Positions 6,716 through 15,522 of a stretch of DNA of 44,389 nucleotides are shown piece by piece. A program made the translations under genes and the position numbers. The notes under the pieces were generated by a model that saw only the letters and a list, made by a program, of their open reading frames with translations, was not told the DNA's origin and made no database searches. Numbering within the stretch: position 1 is the stretch's first letter; the number at the start of each line of letters is the position of its first letter. This DNA comes from an uncultured Xanthobacter sp. (GTDB lineage: Bacteria; Pseudomonadota; Alphaproteobacteria; Rhizobiales; Xanthobacteraceae), in NCBI GenBank assembly GCA_937872325.1, contig CALMSN010000247.1, forward strand, positions 1-44,389. Direction: 5' to 3'.

Positions 6716-7272
6716 TGCCTGCCGGCAAAGGAGAGGGAAGCCAACAGCGGCCCCAAGGACTACGCGTTCGTCCTCCGGAACGGCTGACCGGCGATCACGA
6801 TGTCGGGGCATTCCGCAACGGCAGGCATCCGTCTCTCGATGACTGGCTGCGGGATCGAGCCCTTGCCAGCGAAGGGATGTCGGCCCGGACCTATGTGGTT
6901 TGCGACAGGGACACCCCGAGGCGCGTCGCCGGCTATTATGCCATCTCGACCGCCATGGAAGAGCGGATCGCCCTGCCAAGCGCCAAGCTGCGCCGGGGTA
7001 TGCCGGAGCAAATTCCCTTGCTGCTGATCGGTCGTCTGGCAGTCGATCAAGCGTACCAAGGAATGGGGCTTGGCCCCGACCTGCTCGCAGATGCGCTACG
7101 GCGCTGCCTGGCCGCGTCCGAGATCGCCGGCGTTCGAGCTGTCGTCGCTCACGCGATCGACGATGCGGCCGTGAGCTTTTACCAGCGGCACGGATTTATT
7201 CTCTCCCCGCTCGGCGAACGGACCATGCTGATGCCAATCGAGACGCTACGGGGACTATTTTCGGAAGCGTGA
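6715..7272 (+). CDS. GNAT-family toxin (TacT/AtaT-like)
   Basis: This is an acetyltransferase of 185 residues. The acetyl-CoA site is RLAVDQAYQGMGLGPDLL (Q-G-M-G-L-G at 115-120). A tyrosine in SFYQRHGF (Y156) matches the catalytic tyrosine of TacT toxins. The N-terminal DWLRDRALASEGMSARTYVV stretch is also typical of toxin GNATs. Known members acetylate the amino group of aminoacyl-tRNAs and stop translation. ATG 6715 overlaps the antitoxin TGA by one base. An alternative TTG three bases earlier is less likely. The toxin role follows from pairing with the DUF1778 gene. Confidence 0.9.
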   Translation: MPAGKGEGSQQRPQGLRVRPPERLTGDHDVGAFRNGRHPSLDDWLRDRALASEGMSARTYVVCDRDTPRRVAGYYAISTAMEERIALPSAKLRRGMPEQIPLLLIGRLAVDQAYQGMGLGPDLLADALRRCLAASEIAGVRAVVAHAIDDAAVSFYQRHGFILSPLGERTMLMPIETLRGLFSEA

Positions 7273-9635
7273 CGAACAAGCGCCGATTGAGAGACACCGC
7301 CCTGATCGTGCCGATGACAACCTCGGCGGCTTCGAGAAAACAAACATCCATAGGGAATTTGCGCGGACCATCAGACGGCTAATCCGGCGATGGCAGGTAA
7401 GGATCATCGCGATGCGCTTCGGCATGAGGTATCAGTAATTCAAAGCCAACTCCCACCTCTTCCAAATCAGCTTTGGCCGTCGTGAGTTCCGCTTGAAGCT
7501 CAATTCCGGATTCCATGACCGCAAGAAGCGCGAGATCTGGCCGGAGCAGCTTCGCCAAGTTGACGAGGTCGCGAATATCGGAACCGCGAAGGCTGTGCCA
7601 GCTTGACTTGACTTCGCACAGAATTGCTTGTCCGTCGCTCAAAACCAGTAGATCGGCTTCAGCGTCAGGCTCTTCGGAGTCGGGGCGAAAACCGAACCAT
7701 GTTGGTCCGGTATAAATGAACGACGAGCGCGATCGTTCCAGGAGAACGGTCAGCACCCACACCAGTGATAAAACACTATGATCGCGGAGGCTCTCGATCA
7801 AAAACTCGTTCGGACGGAAAAGCCAATCGATGGCAACGGGCGCCTGAACGACCGTCTTGCAAACCTCGCAACAGAGTTCTGGCACGAGGCCGCCCAGATC
7901 AACCCAGTTGCGATGATGACAGTTGGAGCAGGTCCATTGATGCCCCTGAAAGACCATCTGGCGACGCCGCATAGCGATAAGGGACGCGTCGAGTGAATCC
8001 TCTTCGAGCTTGTCCCAATCGACGCTGGGATCGGGTTTTCCCGGCTGCGGATGAGCCGCTTGATAAGCTGCACGGTGTTCCTTCCATCCGCGTTTCATAT
8101 CTTCGTATTTTACGAAGTGCAGTGGGTTTTTGAGCGATTTCGCCGCTTTCACAATCAGTGCCCCAAGGGCCTCCCGCTCAGTCTCTCCGCGCAGATCGAA
8201 GGCGGGAAGCCGAGGGGCGAGCTTCCGGAGTCGATCGACCGTTGGCTTAACCTTGTCGAGCTGCAATCCCGGTGTGCCGCCCAGGCGCGCAAAGAAACCT
8301 CGAAGAAATGGATGCAAGAGAAAACTGCTCGCGGGCAGGAGCCCTCCGGCCATGCCCAACACCCCGGCAAGATAGCGGGCTTCGTTTGATGGATTGGCCC
8401 AATCCACTTTGGATGGAGGCTCGATCTGCCCGTACTCTTCAGCTCGTGCAGCCCAACGACCGTCCTGCGCCAGCGCAAAATAGAACGCGCCATCGGCAAT
8501 AGGGACAGTGATCGTATCAATCGGATGGTCAGCGTTGTGAAAGACTGCAAGCGCGCCGCCCCGACTGCGCCGCAGGGGCATTAGTGCATGGGGAGGCGTG
8601 TTCGCCAACCTGACCTGAAAAGCCTGAGCCATTCGCCAACGGCGGGATAGGATCCAACGATTGTTGCCGCCGAAACGAGGCCCAGGACCATCATATTCGA
8701 AGAGATAGTCCGTGCCCCAATAGCCTTGGGCGAAAACCTGACGCGGCGGCGCGTCGACAAGATGATCTGGCGTTGTGGCAAGTGGGCGGGCCGTGGGTCT
8801 GGTCCACACAAATTCCATCCAATCGGCGCGAGGAAATAGGCCGTCACCAAAGCGATTGCCTTCCCGCGCTTTGGAAAGTGCCTCATCGGTAGGCACAAGA
8901 GCATCTGGACCGGTAATCGCCTCTGCCTGGACCGCGCCCCATAACCGAGCCGTAGCTAGCCTTTGTCGGATGGCGTCGAGGTGCCCGGGGTCAAGCGAGC
9001 ATGATCTGATCGCGAGTTGCGGCTGGCCCCCAGAGCCCCGATTCACGTGATTGCGGCGGTTGATGAGACTAACGAGCACTTGAACGAAATCGTTGTCCTC
9101 CGCCTGCTCAGGCGTGATGCGGAAGCAACACAGATCGCTGTCCAACCAAGATGGAATGAACAGGCGCGCGTTCCAGAACATGACGCGATCCGGAAAGCTG
9201 TCTCCGACAACTAGATTGAAGGTCCCACTCCACCGGCCTGCTTGAATCTCAAGTTTCGGTGCGAAAAGCTGCGACGCCATCGCCAGGCTTGTTGCCTGCC
9301 CCTCGGCAAAGGCGACAAACGCTGCCATCTCGTTTGGGATCGCATTGAGGTCGCGCGGAACACCTCGGTGACGATCAGCCTGCGCATCGGGTGAAACAAT
9401 CGTCAGAAGGCTTGCTATTCCAGTTGCATCGGATGGAAACATGCCGCTGCCCTGGCTGCTCCGGTAAGTTCCGAAATTGTCAGTCAGGAAACGCGTCGCG
9501 CTTTCCGTGTGCCAGCTATCAATAATCTGGACGGCAGCACCTTCGCCGCGCACGCGAGTATATCGCGCAGACCGGAAAATGGTAGAAAGTGAGGAAAGCG
9601 GTTTAGATTCATAGGAAGGACGATAGCTGGACGGA

Positions 9636-11065
9636 GGGGATGTCCCGCCCGATGTTGAAAAGAGCGCGGCGGGCGTCGCTGGTTGAGGAGGCTATGCAGC
9701 CTCGCGGACAGGGTCAAGGCCGGCGCCGCCGGCGCACTCGGCCTGATGGGCGAGAAGGGCGGCGCGCAGGCTGGGCAACTGCTTGTGGGCCTTCAGTCGG
9801 CGGAAGCCCTTGGCGGCTTCGATCATGGCGGCCCCTGTCCAGCGCAGGGCCATGGCCGCATCCCGCCACCGCTTCACGTTGCGGCAGATCCGACGGATGG
9901 TGCCGTTCATGTTCTCGATGATGTTGGTGCAGGCCAGCGAGCGCCGCAGTTCGGTCGGCAGCCGCAGGCGCGTGACGGTGAGGATCTCGTCGAGACCCTC
10001 CAGGAGGCTGGCCGAGACACCCGGAGCCTCGCGCTCGAGCCGACGGGCGAGATTGCGGATCAGCGTTTCGGCCTTGTCGGCGTCGTCCAGCTCCCAGGCT
10101 TGGCGAAGAGCCCTGCGAACCGTGGCGTGCAGGGATTTCGGCAGGCGCTCGGTGATATTGCGGGCCTTGTGGACCTGACAGCGCTGGATCGGCGCACTTC
10201 GCCCGAAGCTGTTGCGGATCGCCTTCGCCAGGGCACGCGAGCCGTCGATGATGAACAGGCGACAGACGGCGGGATCGAGGCCGCGGCCGACCATGTTGTC
10301 GAGCAGGGCCTGGCAGACGGCGGCGTTCTCGCTTGCCCCCTCCATGACCCCGAGCGGGTGCTTGTCGCCATGGCCGTCGACGCCGACCGCCGCCAGCAGG
10401 ATCAGGTCCTGAGCGATGTGAATGCCGTCGATCTGGATGACCAGCAGATCCAGCGCGGAGAGGTCGGCGGCCATCCACGCCTTCATCTTCTCGGCCGACA
10501 GCGCCACGAAGCGACGCGACACCGCCGATCGGGTCACGCCGGCTCCCCGCTCGGCGGGGATGTCGCCGCCGGGCAGGCGGACGGCGCGGCCGAACTTGCG
10601 GGTCGACACGTTCATCAGCATCAGATTGAGCGCCCATTGGCCGAGCAGATCCTCATCGACCGCCGCCGCCCAGCTCGGCAGGGCCATCTCGCCGCCATCA
10701 CGGGCACGAACGCGAGGGCGCTCGACTTCGACCTTGCCGCCGTGAAAGCCGATCTTTCCCTTGGCTCTGCCCCAGCGATGAGCCTCTCGATCACCGCCGC
10801 GACCATGGCGAGGGCCGCAGAGCCGAGCCGCATCCTCTTCCATCATCCCGGTGAGGGTGGCCAGCCCGGCCGTCAGGCACAGGCGTTCGAAGCTGGCACG
10901 GACCTCGTCCACAGCTTCCTCGACGAGGGCAGACGGCGTCACCGCAGCCGATGTGGTAGGGTTCTTCATGGCGTTGCTTTCCTTCGAGGATTCGACACCC
11001 CGAGCCTAACGGCTCAAGGCGAGCAACGCCGCCATCCCTTTTTCAACATCGACCGGGACATCCCC
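9636..11065 (-). mobile_element. IS256-family insertion sequence, 1430 bp
   Basis: The ends are inverted repeats of 26 bp with 24 matches: GGGGATGTCCCG followed by CGATGTTGAAAA, with two differing bases in the middle. Left end is at 9636-9661 and right end at 11040-11065. The 9-bp target duplication CTGGACGGA flanks it at 9627-9635 and 11066-11074. Length, target size and a single mutator-type transposase all fit IS256. The ends and transposase look intact, so it may still move. Confidence 0.95.
9692..10969 (-). CDS. IS256-family (mutator-type) transposase
   Basis: This transposase has 425 residues. The DDE catalytic residues are visible as D181 in IQIDGIHI, D242 in FIIDGSRAL and E352 in CTNIIENMN. 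The C-x2-H motif CQVHKARN (264-271) lies between the second Asp and the Glu, as in other members. The ATG at 10969 follows AAGGAAAG. It fills the element between the terminal repeats with no frameshift, so the transposase should be functional. It lies on the same strand as the gene it interrupts. Confidence 0.97.
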   Translation of the reverse strand: MKNPTTSAAVTPSALVEEAVDEVRASFERLCLTAGLATLTGMMEEDAARLCGPRHGRGGDREAHRWGRAKGKIGFHGGKVEVERPRVRARDGGEMALPSWAAAVDEDLLGQWALNLMLMNVSTRKFGRAVRLPGGDIPAERGAGVTRSAVSRRFVALSAEKMKAWMAADLSALDLLVIQIDGIHIAQDLILLAAVGVDGHGDKHPLGVMEGASENAAVCQALLDNMVGRGLDPAVCRLFIIDGSRALAKAIRNSFGRSAPIQRCQVHKARNITERLPKSLHATVRRALRQAWELDDADKAETLIRNLARRLEREAPGVSASLLEGLDEILTVTRLRLPTELRRSLACTNIIENMNGTIRRICRNVKRWRDAAMALRWTGAAMIEAAKGFRRLKAHKQLPSLRAALLAHQAECAGGAGLDPVREAA

Positions 11066-11444
11066 CTGGACGGATCATCGGGGTGGTCCCCGCCGGTTCC
11101 ATGAAAGGTATATTTCGCCGGGCAAAGTCGCTCGTGAAGCTCAATAATGTCCTCGCGGCTGAGCGACACATACGAGTAGATTAGGTCGGGATCGAAGGTC
11201 TCAAGCCATGGCCAGTAGGCTTGTGAAATCCGCCCATCGATACAAGGGACGACAAGACTGAATCGTCCACCCCAACGACTATAACAATCGGCGAAGATCG
11301 CGTCCAAAGCGACGGCAGCGTATTCACCTTCTTGAATAAGAAAGGCGATTCGAATTGGACGCGGCCGCGCCCATCCTCTTAGTTCGCGAGCCATCGCACG
11401 TTCCGTGATTCCTTAACCGGAATAAGGTACCTATAGTGCGAGGG

Positions 11445-12746
11445 TTATCTAACGGCATCGCCTCGCTGTCGCGTATCTCTTAGTTTTCCGGCCAATGCGT
11501 TGGCAATCTTCTTGGTCACCCGATCGGCAGCTCTCTTGGAAGGATCGTTCTGAACGTGAGCATAAATCGCTGTTGAGCGCAGGTTCGCGTGACCGAGGAT
11601 TGCCCCTGTTAGCGCCAGTGCCTCGCCCGAGGAGACCGCGGTCGACCCCATGGTATGCCGCAATGTGTGGGGCGTTACGCCGGGCAATGTCGCCTTCTGG
11701 ATCACCTTCGGCCACAGCCGCTTTGTACCCTGGTAGTGACTATCGCCGAGTTCGGCTGGAAATACGAAGGAGGCCTCTGGGTCACGATCGACCGCATGAA
11801 GGAGTGCGATGGCTGCAGCGCCAAGAGGGCGAATGGATTTGCCCGTCTTGCTGTCGGCAAGGATCAGCAAGCCCCGCTCGAAATCGACCTCTGACCAACG
11901 CAAACCAGCGATCTCATCCCGACGGCACCCGGTGAGCGCCCACAGGCGAGCAATCGCGATGGCCTTCGGATTTGCTCCCTCGGCCTCCAGGGCATCAAAA
12001 GCGGCCCCAAGTTTAGCCACCTCTTCCAGCGTCAGGAAACGCTCCCGCCGGTTGTCGGTCTTCCGGACGGAGGCCTTCTCCACCGGGTTCACGGTCATGA
12101 TGCCGCGGCGATTCGCAAAGCTGAAGACGGCCGACAGATCCCGCACAACCTTTCGGGCAGCGCCATCACCGCCGCGAACAATGATGCGTTTGCGAGGCCC
12201 AGTTTTCTCGTCCCGCGCAGTCTTGCCCGCCGCAACGTCGCGGACGAATCTCTCGATTTCGCCAGTTCCAATTTCCGACACTCGTTTGTGGCCCAGCAAG
12301 GGCCCTACATGATGCCGAAGTCGAGCGAGAGTGTAGGCCTTTGTCCTCTCCTTCATCGGCTCGCCCTGGCGCTGGCCCCGTTGGATAAAGCAGCCCTCTT
12401 CCTCATAGAGATCGATGAGCTTGGTCATCGTGATTTCGCGCCGTTTCTTGCCTCGCTCGTTGGCTGGGTCGTCTCCCTTCGCCGCGGCACCGAGGAGCGT
12501 CTTGGCCTGCTTTCTCGCTTCGTCAACGGTCAGCGTCCCATAACGTCCGATGGTCACGAAGCGACGAGGAGCGGAGCGCCCTCCATCATCGGCCCGATAA
12601 CGCACGACGAATGTCTTCGTCCCGCTTGCCTCTACTCGAAGCGCGAACCCCGCCAGTTTGCTGTCGCAGACGTGATATCGCTCACCACGAGGCTGGGCGG
12701 CATCGACCGCCCGTTTGGTCAATAGAACGCTCGATGATCGATCCAT
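11445..12746 (-). CDS. Tyrosine recombinase / island integrase
   Basis: This 433-residue integrase has an N-terminal DUF4102 arm-binding domain (VCDSKLAGFALRVEASGTKTFVVRYR), a central SAM-like core-binding domain, and a C-terminal catalytic domain. The catalytic residues are R275 (TGCRRDE), H360 and R363 (HTLRH), H386 (GHAN) and Y395 (STAIYAHV). It lies about 165 bp from the tRNA-Gly 3' half and is transcribed into the island, so it is the enzyme that integrated and can excise this element. The start at 12746 fits the family; the frame is open up to 12845, where the tandem repeats would then be coding. Confidence 0.95.
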   Translation of the reverse strand: MDRSSSVLLTKRAVDAAQPRGERYHVCDSKLAGFALRVEASGTKTFVVRYRADDGGRSAPRRFVTIGRYGTLTVDEARKQAKTLLGAAAKGDDPANERGKKRREITMTKLIDLYEEEGCFIQRGQRQGEPMKERTKAYTLARLRHHVGPLLGHKRVSEIGTGEIERFVRDVAAGKTARDEKTGPRKRIIVRGGDGAARKVVRDLSAVFSFANRRGIMTVNPVEKASVRKTDNRRERFLTLEEVAKLGAAFDALEAEGANPKAIAIARLWALTGCRRDEIAGLRWSEVDFERGLLILADSKTGKSIRPLGAAAIALLHAVDRDPEASFVFPAELGDSHYQGTKRLWPKVIQKATLPGVTPHTLRHTMGSTAVSSGEALALTGAILGHANLRSTAIYAHVQNDPSKRAADRVTKKIANALAGKLRDTRQRGDAVR

Positions 12747-12777
12747 CTCGGGCCATCCCTGTGGACATCGTTCGGAA

Positions 12778-12799
12778 ATGGTGTCCACATGGTGTCCAC
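12778..12799. repeat. Tandem 11-bp repeat upstream of integrase
   Basis: ATGGTGTCCAC occurs twice back to back (12778-12788 and 12789-12799). A partial inverted match, GTGGACAT, lies at about 12761-12768. Placed between the integrase gene and the att site, these are candidate arm-type integrase or excisionase sites. The palindrome CAATCGATTG follows at 12843-12852. Confidence 0.5.
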
Positions 12800-12910
12800 C
12801 GTGATTGGAAAATCCATACCACGGCGAACATCCAAATATCAACAATCGATTGATTTACAATCACTATTTACGATGCGAGCCAACTCAGGAAAAGCCGATC
12901 AAAGCCATTT

Positions 12911-12962
12911 CACAACCTTGCCAAGGTTGGGGTCGAGGGTTCGAATCCCTTCGCCCGCTCCA
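12911..12962 (+). other. 3' half of tRNA-Gly(GCC): attR-type junction
   Basis: The sequence runs from the anticodon arm (CAACC, loop TTGCCAA with anticodon GCC, GGTTG) through the T arm (GGGTTCGAATCCC) to the acceptor strand CGCCCGC, discriminator T and encoded CCA (12960-12962). No D arm or 5' acceptor strand precedes it; island DNA does. This is what integration into the 3' half of a tRNA gene leaves at the distal end: the restored full tRNA should lie at the other (left) end of the island. A short T tract (GTTTTT) follows. This copy cannot give a functional tRNA. Confidence 0.9.
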
Positions 12963-13513
12963 GTTTTTCTCAATAAAGTCGATGACGCGCCTGCAAAGGA
13001 AGCGTATTTCCGTTGGGGACGGCTCCCGGCGGGGAGCTGTTGTATCGATAGCTCTCGAGAGAAGTATCAAGAGCGAAAATCGTAAAATAGGTCTGGCCGG
13101 AAGTTGTATCGCCGGCTGCAGGCTGTAATCCGATCCCAGAGCCGTTTATCTTCGGCCCATCCCCTGATCTGAGCTCCGCGACCTACTTCGGTATCTTGTC
13201 GTCGCGTGATCGGCCTTTGGGGCGCGTCATGCCCTGCCGAAGGCGGTCATTGGGTCGGTCGATGCCCGTTCCGATCCGTCCCGCGCTCGAAGGCGTTACA
13301 GGCGGAAGTGGCCGTCCTCGCCGTCTCAACCTGCATTCGCACCGGATTGAGATATCGGAAAAACACGCCATAGATTTTAATTGGAATAATTAGATACTGA
13401 TCCAAAATTGTTGCAGGGCATATAAATATACTTCTATGAGCAGCTGATCGGAGATCATCTGCTGCCGAGGCGCAGCGAGGGGTGCGGCCCTGTGTACGAA
13501 CGGGAGAGCGTGC
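12963..13513. other. Non-coding region with probable hmu promoter
   Basis: I see no credible gene in these 551 bases. The last third is unusually AT-rich for this genome (about 13,365-13,440) and probably holds the hmuT promoter. An imperfect inverted repeat, GCAGCTGATC (13440-13449) and GATCATCTGC (13453-13462), lies just downstream and may form a leader hairpin. No clear Irr or RirA box was identified. Confidence 0.4.
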
Positions 13514-14431
13514 ATGTCTGATGCGGAATCCCAGGCCGCGGACCGCCGTCGGCCGCCGCAGATGGCGAAGGCGATCGCTGCCTTGTCGGCGATCGGTCTG
13601 GCCATGCTCACGCTCGCGACCCCCATCCGCGCGGATGAACCGCGCCGCATCGCCTCCATCGGCGGCGCGGTGACGGAGATTCTCTATCGCCTGGGCGTCG
13701 AAGAGCGCATCGTCGCGGTCGATTCCACCAGCCTCCATCCGAGCGACGCCACCAGGAAGCCCAATGTCGGCTACATCCGCGCGCTGTCCGCGGAGGGGGT
13801 GCTCTGGCTCTCCCCGGACCTCGTCATCATGGAGGAGAGCGCCGGGCCGCCGGAGGCGGTCGCGCTCATCGACCAGTCCGGCATTCCCGTGGTCCATGTC
13901 CCGACGGGGTTCGCGACCGATGCCCTGACCCGCAAGATCCGGGAGGTCGCGACCGCGGTCGGCAAGTCGTCCGAGGGGGAGGCGGTGGCGTCGCAGCTCG
14001 AGGGCGATCTCGACCGGCTGGCCACCGATCTCAAGGCGGTGAAGCGCAAGGTGCGGGTGCTGTTCGTGCTGTCGCTGGTCGATGGCCGGCCGATGGCGGC
14101 GGGCGCCGATACCGCGGCCAACCGCATCGTCGAACTCGCCAATGCAGAGAACGTGTTCGCGCAGGTGCAGGGCTACAAGACCATCTCGCCGGAAGCCGCG
14201 GCGGCGTTGAACCCGGATGTGGTTCTGATGGTCGAGAATGCCGGCCCCAACCATGCCGGCACCGACGTGCTGGCGCTGCCGGCCTTCGCGGCCACCAATG
14301 CGGGAAAGACCGGCGCGCTCATCAAGATGGACGCGCTCTATCTCCTGGGATTCGGCCCGCGCACCGCGCAGGCGGCCCGGGATCTCGCGGCCAGGCTCTA
14401 TCCTGAGCTGAAGCTCACGGAGAACCGCTGA
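13514..14431 (+). CDS. hmuT: Heme ABC transporter, periplasmic binding protein
   Basis: This protein has 305 residues. A signal peptide ends near residue 40 (ATPIRA-DE). The mature protein starts RRIASIGGAVTEILYRLGVEERIVAVDSTS, the usual opening of HmuT-type cluster A-3 binding proteins, and contains NVGYIRALSAEGVL, where heme-binding members have a tyrosine (HmuT Y70/Y272 type). It collects heme in the periplasm and delivers it to HmuUV. The ATG follows GGGAG at good spacing; an internal Met17 would give a more typical signal peptide. hmuU starts three bases after its stop. No heme receptor, hmuS or hmuR is in the window. Confidence 0.9.
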   Translation: MSDAESQAADRRRPPQMAKAIAALSAIGLAMLTLATPIRADEPRRIASIGGAVTEILYRLGVEERIVAVDSTSLHPSDATRKPNVGYIRALSAEGVLWLSPDLVIMEESAGPPEAVALIDQSGIPVVHVPTGFATDALTRKIREVATAVGKSSEGEAVASQLEGDLDRLATDLKAVKRKVRVLFVLSLVDGRPMAAGADTAANRIVELANAENVFAQVQGYKTISPEAAAALNPDVVLMVENAGPNHAGTDVLALPAFAATNAGKTGALIKMDALYLLGFGPRTAQAARDLAARLYPELKLTENR

Positions 14432-14434
14432 TCC

Positions 14435-15514
14435 ATGGCGACGAGCGTGAAAAGCCTCGCCGCGCCCGATGGTGATCGCTCGCGGCAGGCGGCGCTGGTT
14501 CTGTGCATCCTCGGCCTCATGCTGCTGGCGACGGCCGTGGTGGCGCTCGGCGTCGGGCCGTCCGGCATCCCGCCCGGGCGCGTGCTGGACATCCTCATGG
14601 CCGGTCCCGGGGCCGGCCGCGCGCCCTCCGGCGAGGTGCTGATCGTCTGGCAGATCCGCATGCCCCGTGTGCTGATCGGCATGCTGGTGGGGGCCTCGCT
14701 CGCTGTGGCCGGCGCGGTGCTGCAGGGGTTGTTCCGCAATCCGCTGGCCGATCCGGGGCTGGTCGGGGTGTCGTCTGGGGCGGCGCTCGGGGCGGTCTCG
14801 ATGATCGTGATCGGAGGAACGCTGCTGGCGCCGGTGTCCGCCTTGCTCGGCGCCTATGCGCTGCCGCTGGCGGCCTTCCTGGGCGGGCTGGTGGCGACGT
14901 CGCTGCTCTATGTGATCGCGACCCGGAACGGGCGCACCTCGATCGCCACCATGCTGCTCGCCGGCATCGCGCTCGGCGCCTTCGCCGCCGCTGGCACCGG
15001 CTTGCTGATCTTTCGCAGCAGCGACCAGCAGTTGCGCGACGTGACGTTCTGGACCCTGGGCGGCCTTGCCGGCTCCTCCTGGCCGAAGCTGGCGGTCAGC
15101 GGGCCGATCATGGCGCTGGTGCTGCTCGCGGCGCCGATTCTGGCCCGCGGGCTCAACGCCATCGTGCTCGGCGAGGCGGAGGCGTTCCATCTGGGCGTGC
15201 CGCTGCAGCGGCTGAAGCGACTCGCCATCTTCTTGGTCGCCGCCGCGACCGGCGCGGCGGTGGCGACGGTGGGGGTCATCGGCTTCGTCGGCATCGTGGT
15301 GCCGCACCTGCTCCGGCTCGCCATGGGGCCGGACCATCGCCCGCTGCTGCCGGCCTGCGCGCTGCTGGGCGCCGTGCTGCTCCTGCTCGCCGACATGGCG
15401 GCGCGCCCCCTCGCCGCGCCCGCCGAGGTGCCGGTGGGCATCATCACCGCGGCGATCGGCGCCCCGTTCTTCCTGTGGATGCTGCTGCGCCAGCGCGGCT
15501 TCGTCGACCTTTAG
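14435..15514 (+). CDS. hmuU: Heme ABC transporter permease
   Basis: This is a 359-residue membrane protein of the FecCD family. About nine to ten hydrophobic helices run from VLCILGLMLLATAVVALGVG to the C-terminal GIITAAIGAPFFLWMLL. Family motifs include RMPRVLIGMLVGASLAVAGA, QGLFRNPLADPGLVGVSSGA and the coupling region GFVGIVVPHLLRLAMGPDHR. It forms the channel of the heme importer with HmuV. It sits between hmuT and hmuV with gaps of three and eight bases, in one operon. Length is normal and the gene is intact. Confidence 0.95.
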   Translation: MATSVKSLAAPDGDRSRQAALVLCILGLMLLATAVVALGVGPSGIPPGRVLDILMAGPGAGRAPSGEVLIVWQIRMPRVLIGMLVGASLAVAGAVLQGLFRNPLADPGLVGVSSGAALGAVSMIVIGGTLLAPVSALLGAYALPLAAFLGGLVATSLLYVIATRNGRTSIATMLLAGIALGAFAAAGTGLLIFRSSDQQLRDVTFWTLGGLAGSSWPKLAVSGPIMALVLLAAPILARGLNAIVLGEAEAFHLGVPLQRLKRLAIFLVAAATGAAVATVGVIGFVGIVVPHLLRLAMGPDHRPLLPACALLGAVLLLLADMAARPLAAPAEVPVGIITAAIGAPFFLWMLLRQRGFVDL

Positions 15515-15522
15515 GACGGGCC

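Larger units (their letters stand above)
7379..11394 (-). pseudogene. Zn-ribbon/PD-(D/E)XK-like protein split by IS
   Basis: The 5' part (11394-11066) and 3' part (9626-7379) encode one protein of 858 residues if the IS (9636-11065) and one copy of its 9-bp target duplication are removed; the reading frame joins exactly. I do not recognise the N-terminal region (PRPIRIAFLIQEGEYAAVAL, then FDPDLIYSYVSLS), which looks like a Rossmann-type fold. In the 724-residue fragment that starts with a GTG at 9553 there is a zinc ribbon (C542-x2-C545, C562-x2-C565) and then D634...E647-V-K649, the D-(x12)-E-x-K signature of PD-(D/E)XK nucleases. Its place beside the integrase suggests defence cargo, but that is inference. 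The 3' fragment could still be translated. Confidence 0.85.

Noticed and set aside
12911-12962. Functional tRNA-Gly gene
   Set aside because: The D arm and the 5' acceptor strand are missing; upstream sequence does not pair with the acceptor.
13247-15337. 696-codon open frame on the minus strand
   Set aside because: It is a shadow of hmuT and hmuU with no domain-like features.
14503-15522. Long N-terminal extension of hmuV
   Set aside because: It overlaps hmuU in another frame and has no family similarity; HmuV proteins begin at MFELRDICLR.
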